A model generated the notes under the pieces. That model saw nothing but the letters and a program-made list of their open reading frames with translations, had not been told where the DNA came from and ran no database searches. The position numbers and the translations under genes are program-made. This document shows positions 43,245-51,416 of a stretch of 64,000 nucleotides of DNA, piece by piece. The DNA is from Enterobacter soli ATCC BAA-2102 (lineage in GTDB: Bacteria > Pseudomonadota > Gammaproteobacteria > Enterobacterales > Enterobacteriaceae), in NCBI RefSeq assembly GCF_001654845.1, contig NZ_LXES01000051.1, forward strand, positions 1 to 64,000, given 5' to 3'. How positions within the stretch are numbered: the first letter of the stretch is position 1; each line of letters starts with the position of its first letter.

Positions 43245-44426
43245 ATGCATAACACCCCCGCTGCCGCCTCACCAAAGCCTTTTGATTTGACGTCAACGGC
43301 GTTTTTGATTGTTGCCTTCCTCACCGGGATCGCCGGTGCGTTACAAACACCAACGCTAAGTTTGTTTCTGACTAACGAAGTCCATGCCCGCCCGGCGATG
43401 GTCGGCTTCTTCTTTACCGGAAGCGCCATCATCGGCATCCTGGTCAGCCAGTTTCTGGCTGGGCGTTCGGATCGAAAAGGCGACCGCAAAAGCCTTATTG
43501 TCTTCTGCTGTTTGTTAGGTGTCTTTGCCTGTGTGTTGTTTGCCTGGAACCGTAACTACTTTATTTTGCTTTTCGTGGGTGTGTTCCTGAGCAGCTTCGG
43601 CTCTACCGCCAACCCGCAAATGTTTGCCCTCGCCCGCGAGCACGCCGACCGCACCGGGCGTGAAGCCGTCATGTTCAGCTCGATTCTTCGTGCGCAGGTG
43701 TCCCTGGCCTGGGTGATTGGCCCGCCGCTGGCCTATGCACTGGCGATGGGCTTTGGTTTTACGGTGATGTATCTGAGTGCGGCAGTGGCCTTTGTGGTGT
43801 GTGGCGCGATGGTGTGGTTTTTCCTGCCGTCGATGCGTAAAGAGCCCAAAGTGGCTACCGGTGCGCTGGAAGCCCCCCGCCGTAATCGCCGCGATGCATT
43901 GTTGCTCTTTATTATCTGCACCTTAATGTGGGGCACTAACAGTCTCTACATCATCAATATGCCGCTGTTTATTATTGATGAACTGCATCTGCCAGAGAAA
44001 CTGGCCGGGATCATGATGGGTACAGCCGCCGGTCTGGAAATCCCTACCATGCTGATTGCGGGTTATTACGCAAAGCGCTTCGGGAAACGTTTTTTGATGC
44101 GCATAGCAGCAGTGGCAGGGTTGCTGTTCTATATTGGAATGCTGACCGTTCACACGCCAGCGTTGCTGCTTGCTTTACAGCTGCTGAACGCGATTTATAT
44201 CGGGATCCTCGCCGGGATTGGGATGCTTTACTTCCAGGATCTCATGCCAGGTCAGGCAGGGTCAGCAACAACCCTTTATACCAATACTACTCGCGTAGGC
44301 TGGATTATTGCCGGTTCAATGGCCGGTGTCGTTGCCGAAATCTGGAACTATCACACGGTGTTCTGGATTGCGCTGGTGATGTGCACGCTGACGATTGGCT
44401 GCCTGACGCGCATTAAGGATGTTTAG
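43245..44426 (+). CDS. setB: Sugar efflux transporter SetB
   Basis: MFS exporter of 393 aa, same length as in E. coli SetB, with 12 membrane spans and the motif GRSDRKGDRK (about 78-87) between spans 2 and 3. Set proteins export lactose, glucose and related sugars or sugar phosphates under stress. It diverges from fruB as in K-12 and overlaps the end of yeiW by 4 bp. Confidence 0.95.
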   Translation: MHNTPAAASPKPFDLTSTAFLIVAFLTGIAGALQTPTLSLFLTNEVHARPAMVGFFFTGSAIIGILVSQFLAGRSDRKGDRKSLIVFCCLLGVFACVLFAWNRNYFILLFVGVFLSSFGSTANPQMFALAREHADRTGREAVMFSSILRAQVSLAWVIGPPLAYALAMGFGFTVMYLSAAVAFVVCGAMVWFFLPSMRKEPKVATGALEAPRRNRRDALLLFIICTLMWGTNSLYIINMPLFIIDELHLPEKLAGIMMGTAAGLEIPTMLIAGYYAKRFGKRFLMRIAAVAGLLFYIGMLTVHTPALLLALQLLNAIYIGILAGIGMLYFQDLMPGQAGSATTLYTNTTRVGWIIAGSMAGVVAEIWNYHTVFWIALVMCTLTIGCLTRIKDV

Positions 44427-44677
44427 GGCGCAGTGAGCGATTCCAGCTCCAGAAGATACGTCATCGCCTGCACGCGGGTGTTACCGCACATCTCAGCCGA
44501 CGGCATTAGCCCGGAACACACTTTTGGGCGCAAGGGTGAACCAAAAATCATACACAGATTTTTTTCTGAGAGCTGAATACAGCGCGTATTAGCAGGCTTG
44601 CCATCCGGCATCCCTGGAATGGGGCTTGAAATGGACGGTGCGGTGCAACATGCGCCACAGTCTGGACGGCAATCCAT
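44423..44677 (-). CDS. yeiW: YkgJ/UPF0153-family cysteine-cluster protein YeiW
   Basis: Small protein of 84 aa, same as E. coli YeiW, with a conserved Cys set likely to hold a metal or cluster: CRPDCGACC at the N-terminus, Cys33, Cys42 and Cys54. Function unknown. The gene is convergent with setB, overlapping by 4 bp, and lies upstream of efpL on the opposite strand. Confidence 0.9.
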   Translation of the reverse strand: MDCRPDCGACCTAPSISSPIPGMPDGKPANTRCIQLSEKNLCMIFGSPLRPKVCSGLMPSAEMCGNTRVQAMTYLLELESLTAP

Positions 44678-44840
44678 AAATGTTCTCTTTCAGCGACGGA
44701 TACCCGCACAATCGGGCGTGGCGCGCACAGTAACACCTTTTGCGTATTGATAGCAAAAGCCACGAAATCCACTTGCCTGAAAGGCCGCGCGCGAGTAATT
44801 TGGCGCGATATTTTTTACCTCCCTAAACAGGATTACTGCA

Positions 44841-45413
44841 ATGCCAAGAGCGAACGAAATTAAGAAAGGTATGGTACTGAATTACAACGGCAAACTGCTG
44901 ATTGTGAAAGATATCGATATTCAGGCACCTAGCGCCCGTGGAGCAGCAACGCTGTACAAAATGCGTTTCGCCGATGTTCGTACCGGCCTGAAGGTAGAAG
45001 AGCGCTTTAAAGGTGACGATATCGTGGATACCGTGACCCTGACCCGTCGTTACGTTGATTTCTCTTACATCGACGGCAACGAATACGTGTTCATGGATAA
45101 AGAAGACTACACCCCGTACATCTTCACCAAAGATCAGATTGAAGAAGAGCTGCTGTTCATTCCAGAAGGTGGGATGCCGGACATGCAGGTTCTGACCTGG
45201 GATGGCGTGCTGCTGGCGCTTGAGCTGCCGCAGACCGTAGACCTGGAAATCGTTGAAACGGCGCCGGGCATCAAAGGCGCTTCCGCAAGTGCACGTAACA
45301 AACCCGCCACTCTGACCACCGGTCTGGTTGTACAGGTTCCTGAATACCTGTCTGCTGGCGAGAAGATCCGTATCCATATCGAAGAAAAACGTTATATGGG
45401 TCGTGCTGACTAA
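44841..45413 (+). CDS. efpL: Elongation factor P-like protein EfpL (YeiP)
   Basis: Translation factor of 190 aa, same length as E. coli YeiP. Three OB/SH3-like domains: KOW-like N-terminal domain (ANEIKKGMVLNYNGKLLIVK), middle S1-like domain and C-terminal OB domain (GLVVQVPEYLSAGEKIRIH). The tip loop carries Arg (SARGAATL) instead of the modified lysine of EF-P. It helps stalled ribosomes at proline-rich sequences. The AGGATTACTGCA leader provides the ribosome site. Confidence 0.96.
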   Translation: MPRANEIKKGMVLNYNGKLLIVKDIDIQAPSARGAATLYKMRFADVRTGLKVEERFKGDDIVDTVTLTRRYVDFSYIDGNEYVFMDKEDYTPYIFTKDQIEEELLFIPEGGMPDMQVLTWDGVLLALELPQTVDLEIVETAPGIKGASASARNKPATLTTGLVVQVPEYLSAGEKIRIHIEEKRYMGRAD

Positions 45414-45423
45414 TTGTGGCATT

Positions 45424-45529
45424 TGCCGGGTGGCGGCTTCGCCTTACCCGGCCTACAAAAGCACGAATAAAAAAACCGGCTCTATGGCCGGTTTTTTTGT
45501 AGACCCGGTAAGCGTAGCGCCACCGGGCA
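45424..45529. repeat. REP pair flanking a bidirectional terminator
   Basis: Two REP-type sequences in opposite orientation, 45424-45455 (TGCCGGGTGGCGGC then GCCTTACCCGGCCTAC) and 45499-45529 (GTAGACCCGGTAAGC then GCCACCGGGCA), form a BIME. Between them a terminator with arms AAAAACCGGC (45471-45480) and complement (45487-45496) serves convergent efpL and uxuA. Confidence 0.88.
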
Positions 45530-45536
45530 ACAGAAC

Positions 45537-46727
45537 TTACAGCAGTTCTGGATACTTCGTCATCTTCAGTGCCAGCTCAACGCCACGCACTTCAGCCATC
45601 CCTTTCAGTCGGCCAATTGCCGAATAACCTGGGTTGGTTTTCTTGCGCAGGTCGTCCAGCATCTGATGACCATGGTCAGGACGGAACGGAATAGGACGTA
45701 AATCACCCGCGTGTTTACGGCGCTGCTCTTCGGCCAGAATAGCGTCAACCACCGCCACCATGTTCACGTCACCGCCCAGGTGTGCAGCTTCGTGGAAGGT
45801 TTTCGGGTTGTCTTCACGGCACGTTGCACGCAGGTGGGTGAAGTGAATACGATCGCCGAAGGTTTCAATCATCCGCACCAGGTCGTTATCCGCACGCACA
45901 CCGTATGAACCGGTACACATGGTAAAGCCGTTGTAGATACTGTTTACCGTCTCTTTCAGCCACTGCATATCTTCAATGGTGGAAACAATACGCGGCAGGC
46001 CGAGAATAGGACGCGGAGGATCGTCCGGGTGAACCGCCAGGCGCACGCCCGCCTCTTCCGCTACTGGCACAATGGCACGCAGGAAGTGCGCCATGTTCTC
46101 GCGCAACTGGTTCTTATCTATATTGCCGTACTCCGCCAGACGGGCGCGGAACTGATCCAGCGTGTAACCTTCTTCGGCACCCGGTAGGCCAGCAATAATG
46201 TTGCGGGTCAGTTTTTCGATATCGGCATCGCTTGCGGCGTTAAACCATACCAGCGCCTGCTGCTGCTCTTCTGCGGTGTAATCCGCAGCCGCACCTTCGC
46301 GCTTCAGAATGTGTAATTCAAATGCCGCGAAGGCAATCTGATCAAAGCGCAACGCTTTTGAACCGTCCGGCAAGGTGTATTCCAGGTCGGTACGCGTCCA
46401 GTCCAGAATCGGCATAAAGTTATAGCAAACGGTATCAATACCGCAGACAGCCAGGTTGCGGATGCTTTGCTGATAGTTAGCAATCCAGGTTTCACATTCA
46501 CCTGAATGCGTTTTGATATCTTCGTGGACCGGAATACTTTCAACAACAGACCAGGTTAAGCCCTTTTCAGCCAGCAGTGCCTGGCGCTTTTTGATTTCGT
46601 CTACCGGCCAGACCTGGCCGTTAGGGATATGATGCAGTGCGGTAACGACACCCGTTGCGCCAGCCTGACGCACATCATCAAGAGAAACCGGATCGTTCGG
46701 CCCGTACCAACGCCAGGTTTGTTCCAT
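45537..46727 (-). CDS. uxuA: Mannonate dehydratase
   Basis: Enzyme of 396 aa (E. coli 394) that dehydrates D-mannonate to 2-keto-3-deoxygluconate in glucuronate breakdown. MEQTWRWYGPNDPVSLDDVR at the N-terminus and the metal-site stretches VHPDDPPRPILGLPR and NGFTMCTGSYGVRADND are characteristic. In K-12 uxuA sits with uxuB elsewhere; here it is divergent from yeiQ, a UxuB relative. An ExuR/UxuR-like operator lies just upstream. Confidence 0.95.
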   Translation of the reverse strand: MEQTWRWYGPNDPVSLDDVRQAGATGVVTALHHIPNGQVWPVDEIKKRQALLAEKGLTWSVVESIPVHEDIKTHSGECETWIANYQQSIRNLAVCGIDTVCYNFMPILDWTRTDLEYTLPDGSKALRFDQIAFAAFELHILKREGAAADYTAEEQQQALVWFNAASDADIEKLTRNIIAGLPGAEEGYTLDQFRARLAEYGNIDKNQLRENMAHFLRAIVPVAEEAGVRLAVHPDDPPRPILGLPRIVSTIEDMQWLKETVNSIYNGFTMCTGSYGVRADNDLVRMIETFGDRIHFTHLRATCREDNPKTFHEAAHLGGDVNMVAVVDAILAEEQRRKHAGDLRPIPFRPDHGHQMLDDLRKKTNPGYSAIGRLKGMAEVRGVELALKMTKYPELL

Positions 46728-46744
46728 TGCCTCACCCTCTCAAG

Positions 46745-46757
46745 TTGTTATACCAAT
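46745..46757 (-). promoter_or_regulatory. ExuR/UxuR-like operator before uxuA
   Basis: Minus strand ATTGGTATAACAA closely matches the GntR-type core ATTGGTATACCAAT used by ExuR and UxuR. It lies 18 bp upstream of the uxuA start and about 175 bp from yeiQ. Confidence 0.6.
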
Positions 46758-46932
46758 ATATGTTAATGCAATGACGACTACCATACATGTTTAATGAAAA
46801 GGGTCAATACACCACGCCACATTGATTGATCAAACTCACAGAACAGGGATATTTACGGCTCACCAATTTTATTTGTTGTCATATAACTTTACACTGCCAT
46901 TGTTAATTAATGGTTAATCAGGTGTGTACTTA

Positions 46933-48399
46933 ATGAAGACTATTGCCTCCGCCTCGCTTCCTGCCCACGTCCAGCAGCCACGCTACGATCGCCAGCAGTT
47001 ACGCTCACGTATCGTTCACTTTGGGTTTGGTGCTTTTCACCGCGCGCATCAGGCATTATTGACCGATCGCGTTCTGAATGCGAAAGGAGGCGACTGGGGG
47101 ATTTGTGAGATAAGCCTCTTCAGCGGCGATGTGCTGATGAGCCAGCTGCGCGCGCAAGACCACCTGTTTACCGTGATGGAAAAAGGGGCCGACGGAAATC
47201 AGCCGATCGTTGTCGGCGCCGTCCATGAATGCCTGAATGCAAAGCTGGATTCCCTGACCGCCATCATTGAGAAATTCTGTGAACCGCAGGTGGCGATTGT
47301 TTCACTCACCATCACGGAGAAAGGCTACTGCATTGACCCGGCAACCGGGAAACTGGATCTGAACAATGCCCGCATTGTTCACGATCTGGAAACGCCTTGC
47401 GAACCGCATTCCGTACCCGGGATCCTGGTGGAGGCTCTGCACAGACGTCGCGAACGTGGCTTGCCGCCATTTACCGTGCTTTCCTGCGATAACATCCCGG
47501 ACAACGGCCATGTTGTGAAAAATGCAGTACTGGGGATGGCCCAGAAGCGCTCAGCCGAACTTGCAGAGTGGATTAGCGCGCATGTCAGTTTCCCGGGCAC
47601 GATGGTCGACAGAATTGTCCCTGCCGCTACGGAAGCTTCGCTTGCGGAAATCACGCAAGAATTGGGTGTTGAAGACCCTTGTGCCATTAGCTGCGAGCCG
47701 TTTATTCAGTGGGTCGTCGAAGATCACTTTGTCGCCGGGCGCCCGGAGTGGGAAGTGGCTGGCGTGCAGATGGTGCAGGACGTTTTACCCTGGGAACAGA
47801 TGAAACTGCGGATGCTGAACGGCAGCCACTCTTTCCTGGCCTACCTGGGTTATCTTGCCGGATACGCACATATCAGCGACTGTATGCAGGACGCCAGCTT
47901 CCGCACAGCTGCACGCAGGCTGATGCTGGACGAGCAGGCCCCTACGCTACGTATCACCGACGTTGACCTCACGGCGTACGCCGATAGCCTGATTGACCGT
48001 TTTGCCAATCCGGCGTTACAGCACCGTACCTGGCAAATCGCCATGGACGGTAGCCAGAAGCTGCCACAGCGGATGCTGGAGGGTATTCGTGTTCATCTGG
48101 AACGTGGTAACGCGTGGCCCCTTCTGGCGTTGGGTGTTGCGGGCTGGATCCGTTATGTCAGCGGTGTGGATGACAGCGGCAACGCTATTGATGTGCGCGA
48201 TCCGCTCAGCGATAAGATCCGCGCAATTGTCGACGCCAGCAGAAATGATGAGCGCGTCAACGCCCTGCTGACGCTGAATGAAATCTTCGGCCAGGACCTG
48301 CCGCAATCGCCGCTGTTTGTTGACGCGGTGAACCAGGCCTATCAGCGTATCGCGCAACGTGGCGCGCGCCAGGCTGTTATCGAGACGTTAAATATTTAG
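46933..48399 (+). CDS. yeiQ: Mannitol dehydrogenase-family oxidoreductase YeiQ
   Basis: NAD-dependent polyol/hexuronate dehydrogenase of 488 aa from the ATG at 46933, matching the E. coli length. Rossmann part with VHFGFGAFHRAHQALLTD, and catalytic stretch LRMLNGSHSFLAYLGYL with the family lysine pattern changed to MKLRMLNGSHS typical of this group. Its family includes UxuB (fructuronate reductase). Divergent uxuA suggests it supplies mannonate here. A 12-bp perfect hairpin (48414-48425 / 48433-48444) follows the stop. Confidence 0.93.
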   Translation: MKTIASASLPAHVQQPRYDRQQLRSRIVHFGFGAFHRAHQALLTDRVLNAKGGDWGICEISLFSGDVLMSQLRAQDHLFTVMEKGADGNQPIVVGAVHECLNAKLDSLTAIIEKFCEPQVAIVSLTITEKGYCIDPATGKLDLNNARIVHDLETPCEPHSVPGILVEALHRRRERGLPPFTVLSCDNIPDNGHVVKNAVLGMAQKRSAELAEWISAHVSFPGTMVDRIVPAATEASLAEITQELGVEDPCAISCEPFIQWVVEDHFVAGRPEWEVAGVQMVQDVLPWEQMKLRMLNGSHSFLAYLGYLAGYAHISDCMQDASFRTAARRLMLDEQAPTLRITDVDLTAYADSLIDRFANPALQHRTWQIAMDGSQKLPQRMLEGIRVHLERGNAWPLLALGVAGWIRYVSGVDDSGNAIDVRDPLSDKIRAIVDASRNDERVNALLTLNEIFGQDLPQSPLFVDAVNQAYQRIAQRGARQAVIETLNI

Positions 48400-48413
48400 C
48401 GATAATTGCGCTT

Positions 48414-48444
48414 AACGCGAACGGAAATGTTCTCCGTTCGCGTT
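48414..48444 (+). terminator. Hairpin after yeiQ
   Basis: AACGCGAACGGA and exact complement with a 7-nt loop, 15 bp after the yeiQ stop. No T-run follows, so it is a possible rather than certain terminator. Confidence 0.5.
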
Positions 48445-48514
48445 CCCCCTTCTCATTGCGCGCTTTTTTCGTCAGGATGATGTGCATAGCATCACACTGA
48501 TTTCTGGAGCGCAC

Positions 48515-49501
48515 ATGACCAAAACCAACCTTATCACCGGCTTTCTCGGCAGCGGTAAAACCACCTCAATTCTGCATTTGCTGGCCAATAAAGACCCGGC
48601 AGAAAAATGGGCCGTTCTGGTGAATGAATTTGGCGAGGTCGGTATTGATGGCGCATTGCTGGCAGACAGCGGCGCGTTGATCAAAGAGATCCCCGGTGGA
48701 TGCATGTGTTGTGTGAATGGTTTACCGATGCAGGTTGGGCTGAACACCCTGCTGCGCCAGGGCAAGCCAGACCGTCTGCTGATTGAACCGACCGGACTCG
48801 GCCATCCAAAACAAATTCTCGATTTACTGACCGCACCTGTGTATGAGCCGTGGATAGATCTGCGGGCCACGCTGTGCCTGCTTGATCCTCGTCAGTTGCT
48901 GGATGAGCGCACCGTTAACAATGAAAACTTCCGCGATCAGCTTGCCTGCGCCGATATTATCGTCGCCAATAAAGAAGATCGTGCAACCGCAGATAGCCAT
49001 GCGGCGTTTGATACCTGGTGGCAGCATTTTGGTGGTGAGCGCCAGCGCGTATACTCCACACAGGGCAAAATTGACAACGCCCTGCTCGACCTTCCTCGCC
49101 TGAATCAGACTGAACTGCCCGCCAGCGCAGCGCATAGCCACAGCCAAAGCGCAACAAAGGGTCTGGCGGCACTGAGTCTGCCTGAACATCAGCGCTGGCG
49201 TCGTAACCTGAACAGCGGCCAGGGTCATCAGGCCTGCGGATGGATTTTCGATGCCGATACGGTTTTCGACACCATTGGTATCCTGGAGTGGGCAAGACTT
49301 GCCCCGGTGGATCGCGTGAAAGGGATTATGCGTACCCAGGATGGCCTGGTTCGCATCAACCGTCAGGGAGAGGATTTCTTCATTGAAACGCAAAATGTCG
49401 CGCCACCAGATAGCCGAATAGAGTTAATTAGTGCGGTTAACACCGACTGGAACGCCTTGCAGTCCAGCCTGTTGAAGCTTCGTTTAAGTTCGGGCGGCTA
49501 A
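48515..49501 (+). CDS. yeiR: Zinc-binding GTPase YeiR (COG0523)
   Basis: G3E GTPase of 328 aa from the ATG at 48515 (E. coli 328); an in-frame start at 48482 is unlikely as GGAG precedes 48515. Walker A GFLGSGKTTS at 8-17, metal-binding motif GGCMCC near 65-70, NKED specificity motif, and His-containing AAHSHSQS linker. E. coli YeiR binds zinc and hydrolyses GTP; it may act as a zinc metallochaperone. No Zur-like box was identified upstream. Confidence 0.94.
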   Translation: MTKTNLITGFLGSGKTTSILHLLANKDPAEKWAVLVNEFGEVGIDGALLADSGALIKEIPGGCMCCVNGLPMQVGLNTLLRQGKPDRLLIEPTGLGHPKQILDLLTAPVYEPWIDLRATLCLLDPRQLLDERTVNNENFRDQLACADIIVANKEDRATADSHAAFDTWWQHFGGERQRVYSTQGKIDNALLDLPRLNQTELPASAAHSHSQSATKGLAALSLPEHQRWRRNLNSGQGHQACGWIFDADTVFDTIGILEWARLAPVDRVKGIMRTQDGLVRINRQGEDFFIETQNVAPPDSRIELISAVNTDWNALQSSLLKLRLSSGG

Positions 49502-49532
49502 CGTTGCCCCTGATTTAACTGTAAGCTGAATT

Positions 49533-50249
49533 GTGATGACGACTCGATTTCCCCTGATTTTATTGCTTAACGTTGCCGGCCTGGCACTCTTTTTCTCCTG
49601 GTATCTGCCAGCGGATCACGGTTTCTGGTTCCCGCTGGACTCCGCGATCTTCCACTTCTTTAACGAAGAGTTAGTGAAGAGCCAGGCATTCCTGTGGCTG
49701 GTAGCCCTCACCAACAATCGCGCTTTCGACGGCTGTTCGCTGTTAGCGATGGGCGGCCTGATGCTCTCGTTCTGGCTGAAAGAAGATAAATCAGGGCGCC
49801 GCCGTATTCTGATTATTGGTCTGGTGATGTTACTGCTGGCGGTGGTGATTAATCAGCTGGCGTCCAACATTATTCCCGTGAAACGCTCAAGCCCAACGCT
49901 CTTTTTCAACAATATTCATCGCGTCAGCGAGTTGTTGTCTGTGCCGACAAAAGATGCGTCTAAAGACAGTTTCCCGGGCGATCATGGAATGATGTTGCTT
50001 ATTTTTGCCGCAATCATGCTTCGCTATTTCGGTCAAAAAGCGTTCGCTGTAGCCCTGATTATTTTTGTGGTTTTTGCCTTCCCACGGGTAATGATCGGCG
50101 CTCACTGGTTCACTGATATTGCCGTTGGCTCCCTTTCCGTTGCGCTTATAGCGCTGCCGTGGTGCCTGATGACCCCCTTGAGCGACTGGATAATAAAGCT
50201 ATTTGATCGCTATCTGCCCCGTAGAATGCAACAAGTTCAGAACAAGTAA
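49533..50249 (+). CDS. lpxT: Lipid A 1-diphosphate synthase LpxT
   Basis: Inner membrane PAP2 phosphotransferase of 238 aa (E. coli 237) that moves phosphate from undecaprenyl diphosphate to lipid A on the periplasmic side. Six membrane spans and the PAP2 motifs KRSSPT, SFPGDHG and RVMIGAHWFTD are complete. Follows yeiR by 31 bp. Terminator at 50269-50304. Confidence 0.95.
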   Translation: MMTTRFPLILLLNVAGLALFFSWYLPADHGFWFPLDSAIFHFFNEELVKSQAFLWLVALTNNRAFDGCSLLAMGGLMLSFWLKEDKSGRRRILIIGLVMLLLAVVINQLASNIIPVKRSSPTLFFNNIHRVSELLSVPTKDASKDSFPGDHGMMLLIFAAIMLRYFGQKAFAVALIIFVVFAFPRVMIGAHWFTDIAVGSLSVALIALPWCLMTPLSDWIIKLFDRYLPRRMQQVQNK

Positions 50250-50268
50250 TTAACCTAAATTCAGGTTA

Positions 50269-50304
50269 TCCATCAGGGATCATTTTCGATCCCTGATGGA
50301 TTTT
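50269..50304 (+). terminator. lpxT terminator
   Basis: TCCATCAGGGATC and perfect 13-nt complement with a 6-nt loop, followed by TTTTC. Confidence 0.8.
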
Positions 50305-50665
50305 CATACATCCCCTGCCCGTTTTGTCATAATCTCGTAATACTATTCGTGATATAAATGAATGCGTTGCACGGTTTTTAACCTAAACTGGCGGCATTTT
50401 GAGCAATTCCGTTTATTCACTTTCTGTATCACAATTTCTTATAAAAAAACGGTTATTTTTGCTCGCAATGCCCCTGGCAATCGGTTAATCTCGAACTCGC
50501 TTTGCCCCATAGAGACAATTATTTTCAGGGTGAATAATTTTGTGCGTTGTGCCACAAATCTGACCAGAAAGAATTGTCTCATTGTGAACAGATAATTAGT
50601 CTCGTCACGGTTGGCATTTTTATAACGATATTTATCGTTAAGGACTTCAAGGGAAAATAAACAAA
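50305..50665 (+). promoter_or_regulatory. Long upstream region of mepS with nested inverted repeats
   Basis: About 360 bp without a gene. GAGACAATT (50512-50520) and its complement (50572-50580) enclose a smaller pair TTTGTG (50539-50544) / CACAAA (50553-50558). The rest is AT-rich with a GGACTTCAAGGGAA ribosome-site area before the mepS ATG. A 5' regulatory RNA or operator is possible; nothing known was recognised. Confidence 0.45.
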
Positions 50666-51235
50666 ATGGTCAAATCTCAACCGATTTTGAGATATATCTT
50701 ACGGGGGATCCCGGCGATTGCAGTTGCGGTACTGCTTTCAGCATGTAGTACATCTAACACCGCGAAGAATATGCATCCTGAGACGCGTGTTGTGGGAATG
50801 GAAGATTCCTCTTCACTGCAAGCCTCTCAGGATGAATTTGAGAATATGGTTCGTAACCTGGACGTGAAGTCCCGAATTATGGATCAGTATGCTAGCTGGA
50901 AAGGCGTGCGCTATCGTCTGGGCGGCAGCACCAAAACAGGTATCGATTGTTCCGGTTTCGTACAGCGTACTTTCCGCGAACAGTTTGGGTTAGATCTTCC
51001 GCGTTCAACCTATGAACAGCAGGAGATGGGCAAGTCGATTTCTCGTACCAAACTGCGTACAGGTGATTTAGTCCTGTTCCGTGCAGGCTCTACGGGTCGA
51101 CATGTTGGCATCTACATTGGTAACGACCAGTTTGTACATGCTTCCACCAGCAGTGGTGTGACTATCTCCAGTATGAATGAACCTTACTGGAAGAAGCGCT
51201 ACAACGAAGCGCGACGCGTTCTGACCCGCAGTTAA
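50666..51235 (+). CDS. mepS: Murein DD-endopeptidase MepS (Spr) lipoprotein
   Basis: Outer membrane lipoprotein of 189 aa (E. coli 188). Lipobox LSAC with lipidated Cys27; NlpC/P60 domain from about 75 with catalytic Cys95 in GIDCSGFVQRTF, His in GRHVGIYIG and a further His in FVHASTSSG. It opens peptide cross-links for cell-wall growth and is degraded by NlpI-Prc in E. coli. Monocistronic, with its own UUCG-loop terminator. Confidence 0.96.
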   Translation: MVKSQPILRYILRGIPAIAVAVLLSACSTSNTAKNMHPETRVVGMEDSSSLQASQDEFENMVRNLDVKSRIMDQYASWKGVRYRLGGSTKTGIDCSGFVQRTFREQFGLDLPRSTYEQQEMGKSISRTKLRTGDLVLFRAGSTGRHVGIYIGNDQFVHASTSSGVTISSMNEPYWKKRYNEARRVLTRS

Positions 51236-51273
51236 TCTGTCATGTTGCCGGTTATCCCTTGGCTGGTAACACG

Positions 51274-51310
51274 ATAAAAAAAAGCACTGCTTCGGCAGTG
51301 CTTTTTTTTG
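51274..51310 (+). terminator. mepS terminator
   Basis: AAAGCACTGC and complement with a TTCG tetraloop (51281-51304), A-run before and eight T after. Confidence 0.94.
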
Positions 51311-51416
51311 CCCGTCACTCGTAATTCACTTAACGCTGTACCAGACTATAGTCTTGTAATTACGTAAGTTTGGCCGTCCTGATGGCACTCACGGCAATCC
51401 AGGAACAACGACGTCT

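Noticed and set aside
45424..45529. CRISPR or mobile element from the repeated GC-rich sequences
   Set aside because: The two units are inverted REP sequences around a terminator, without regular spacers or a transposase.
46745..46757. CRP site as explanation for the sequence upstream of uxuA
   Set aside because: The core lacks TGTGA/TCACA; the ExuR/UxuR pattern fits far better.
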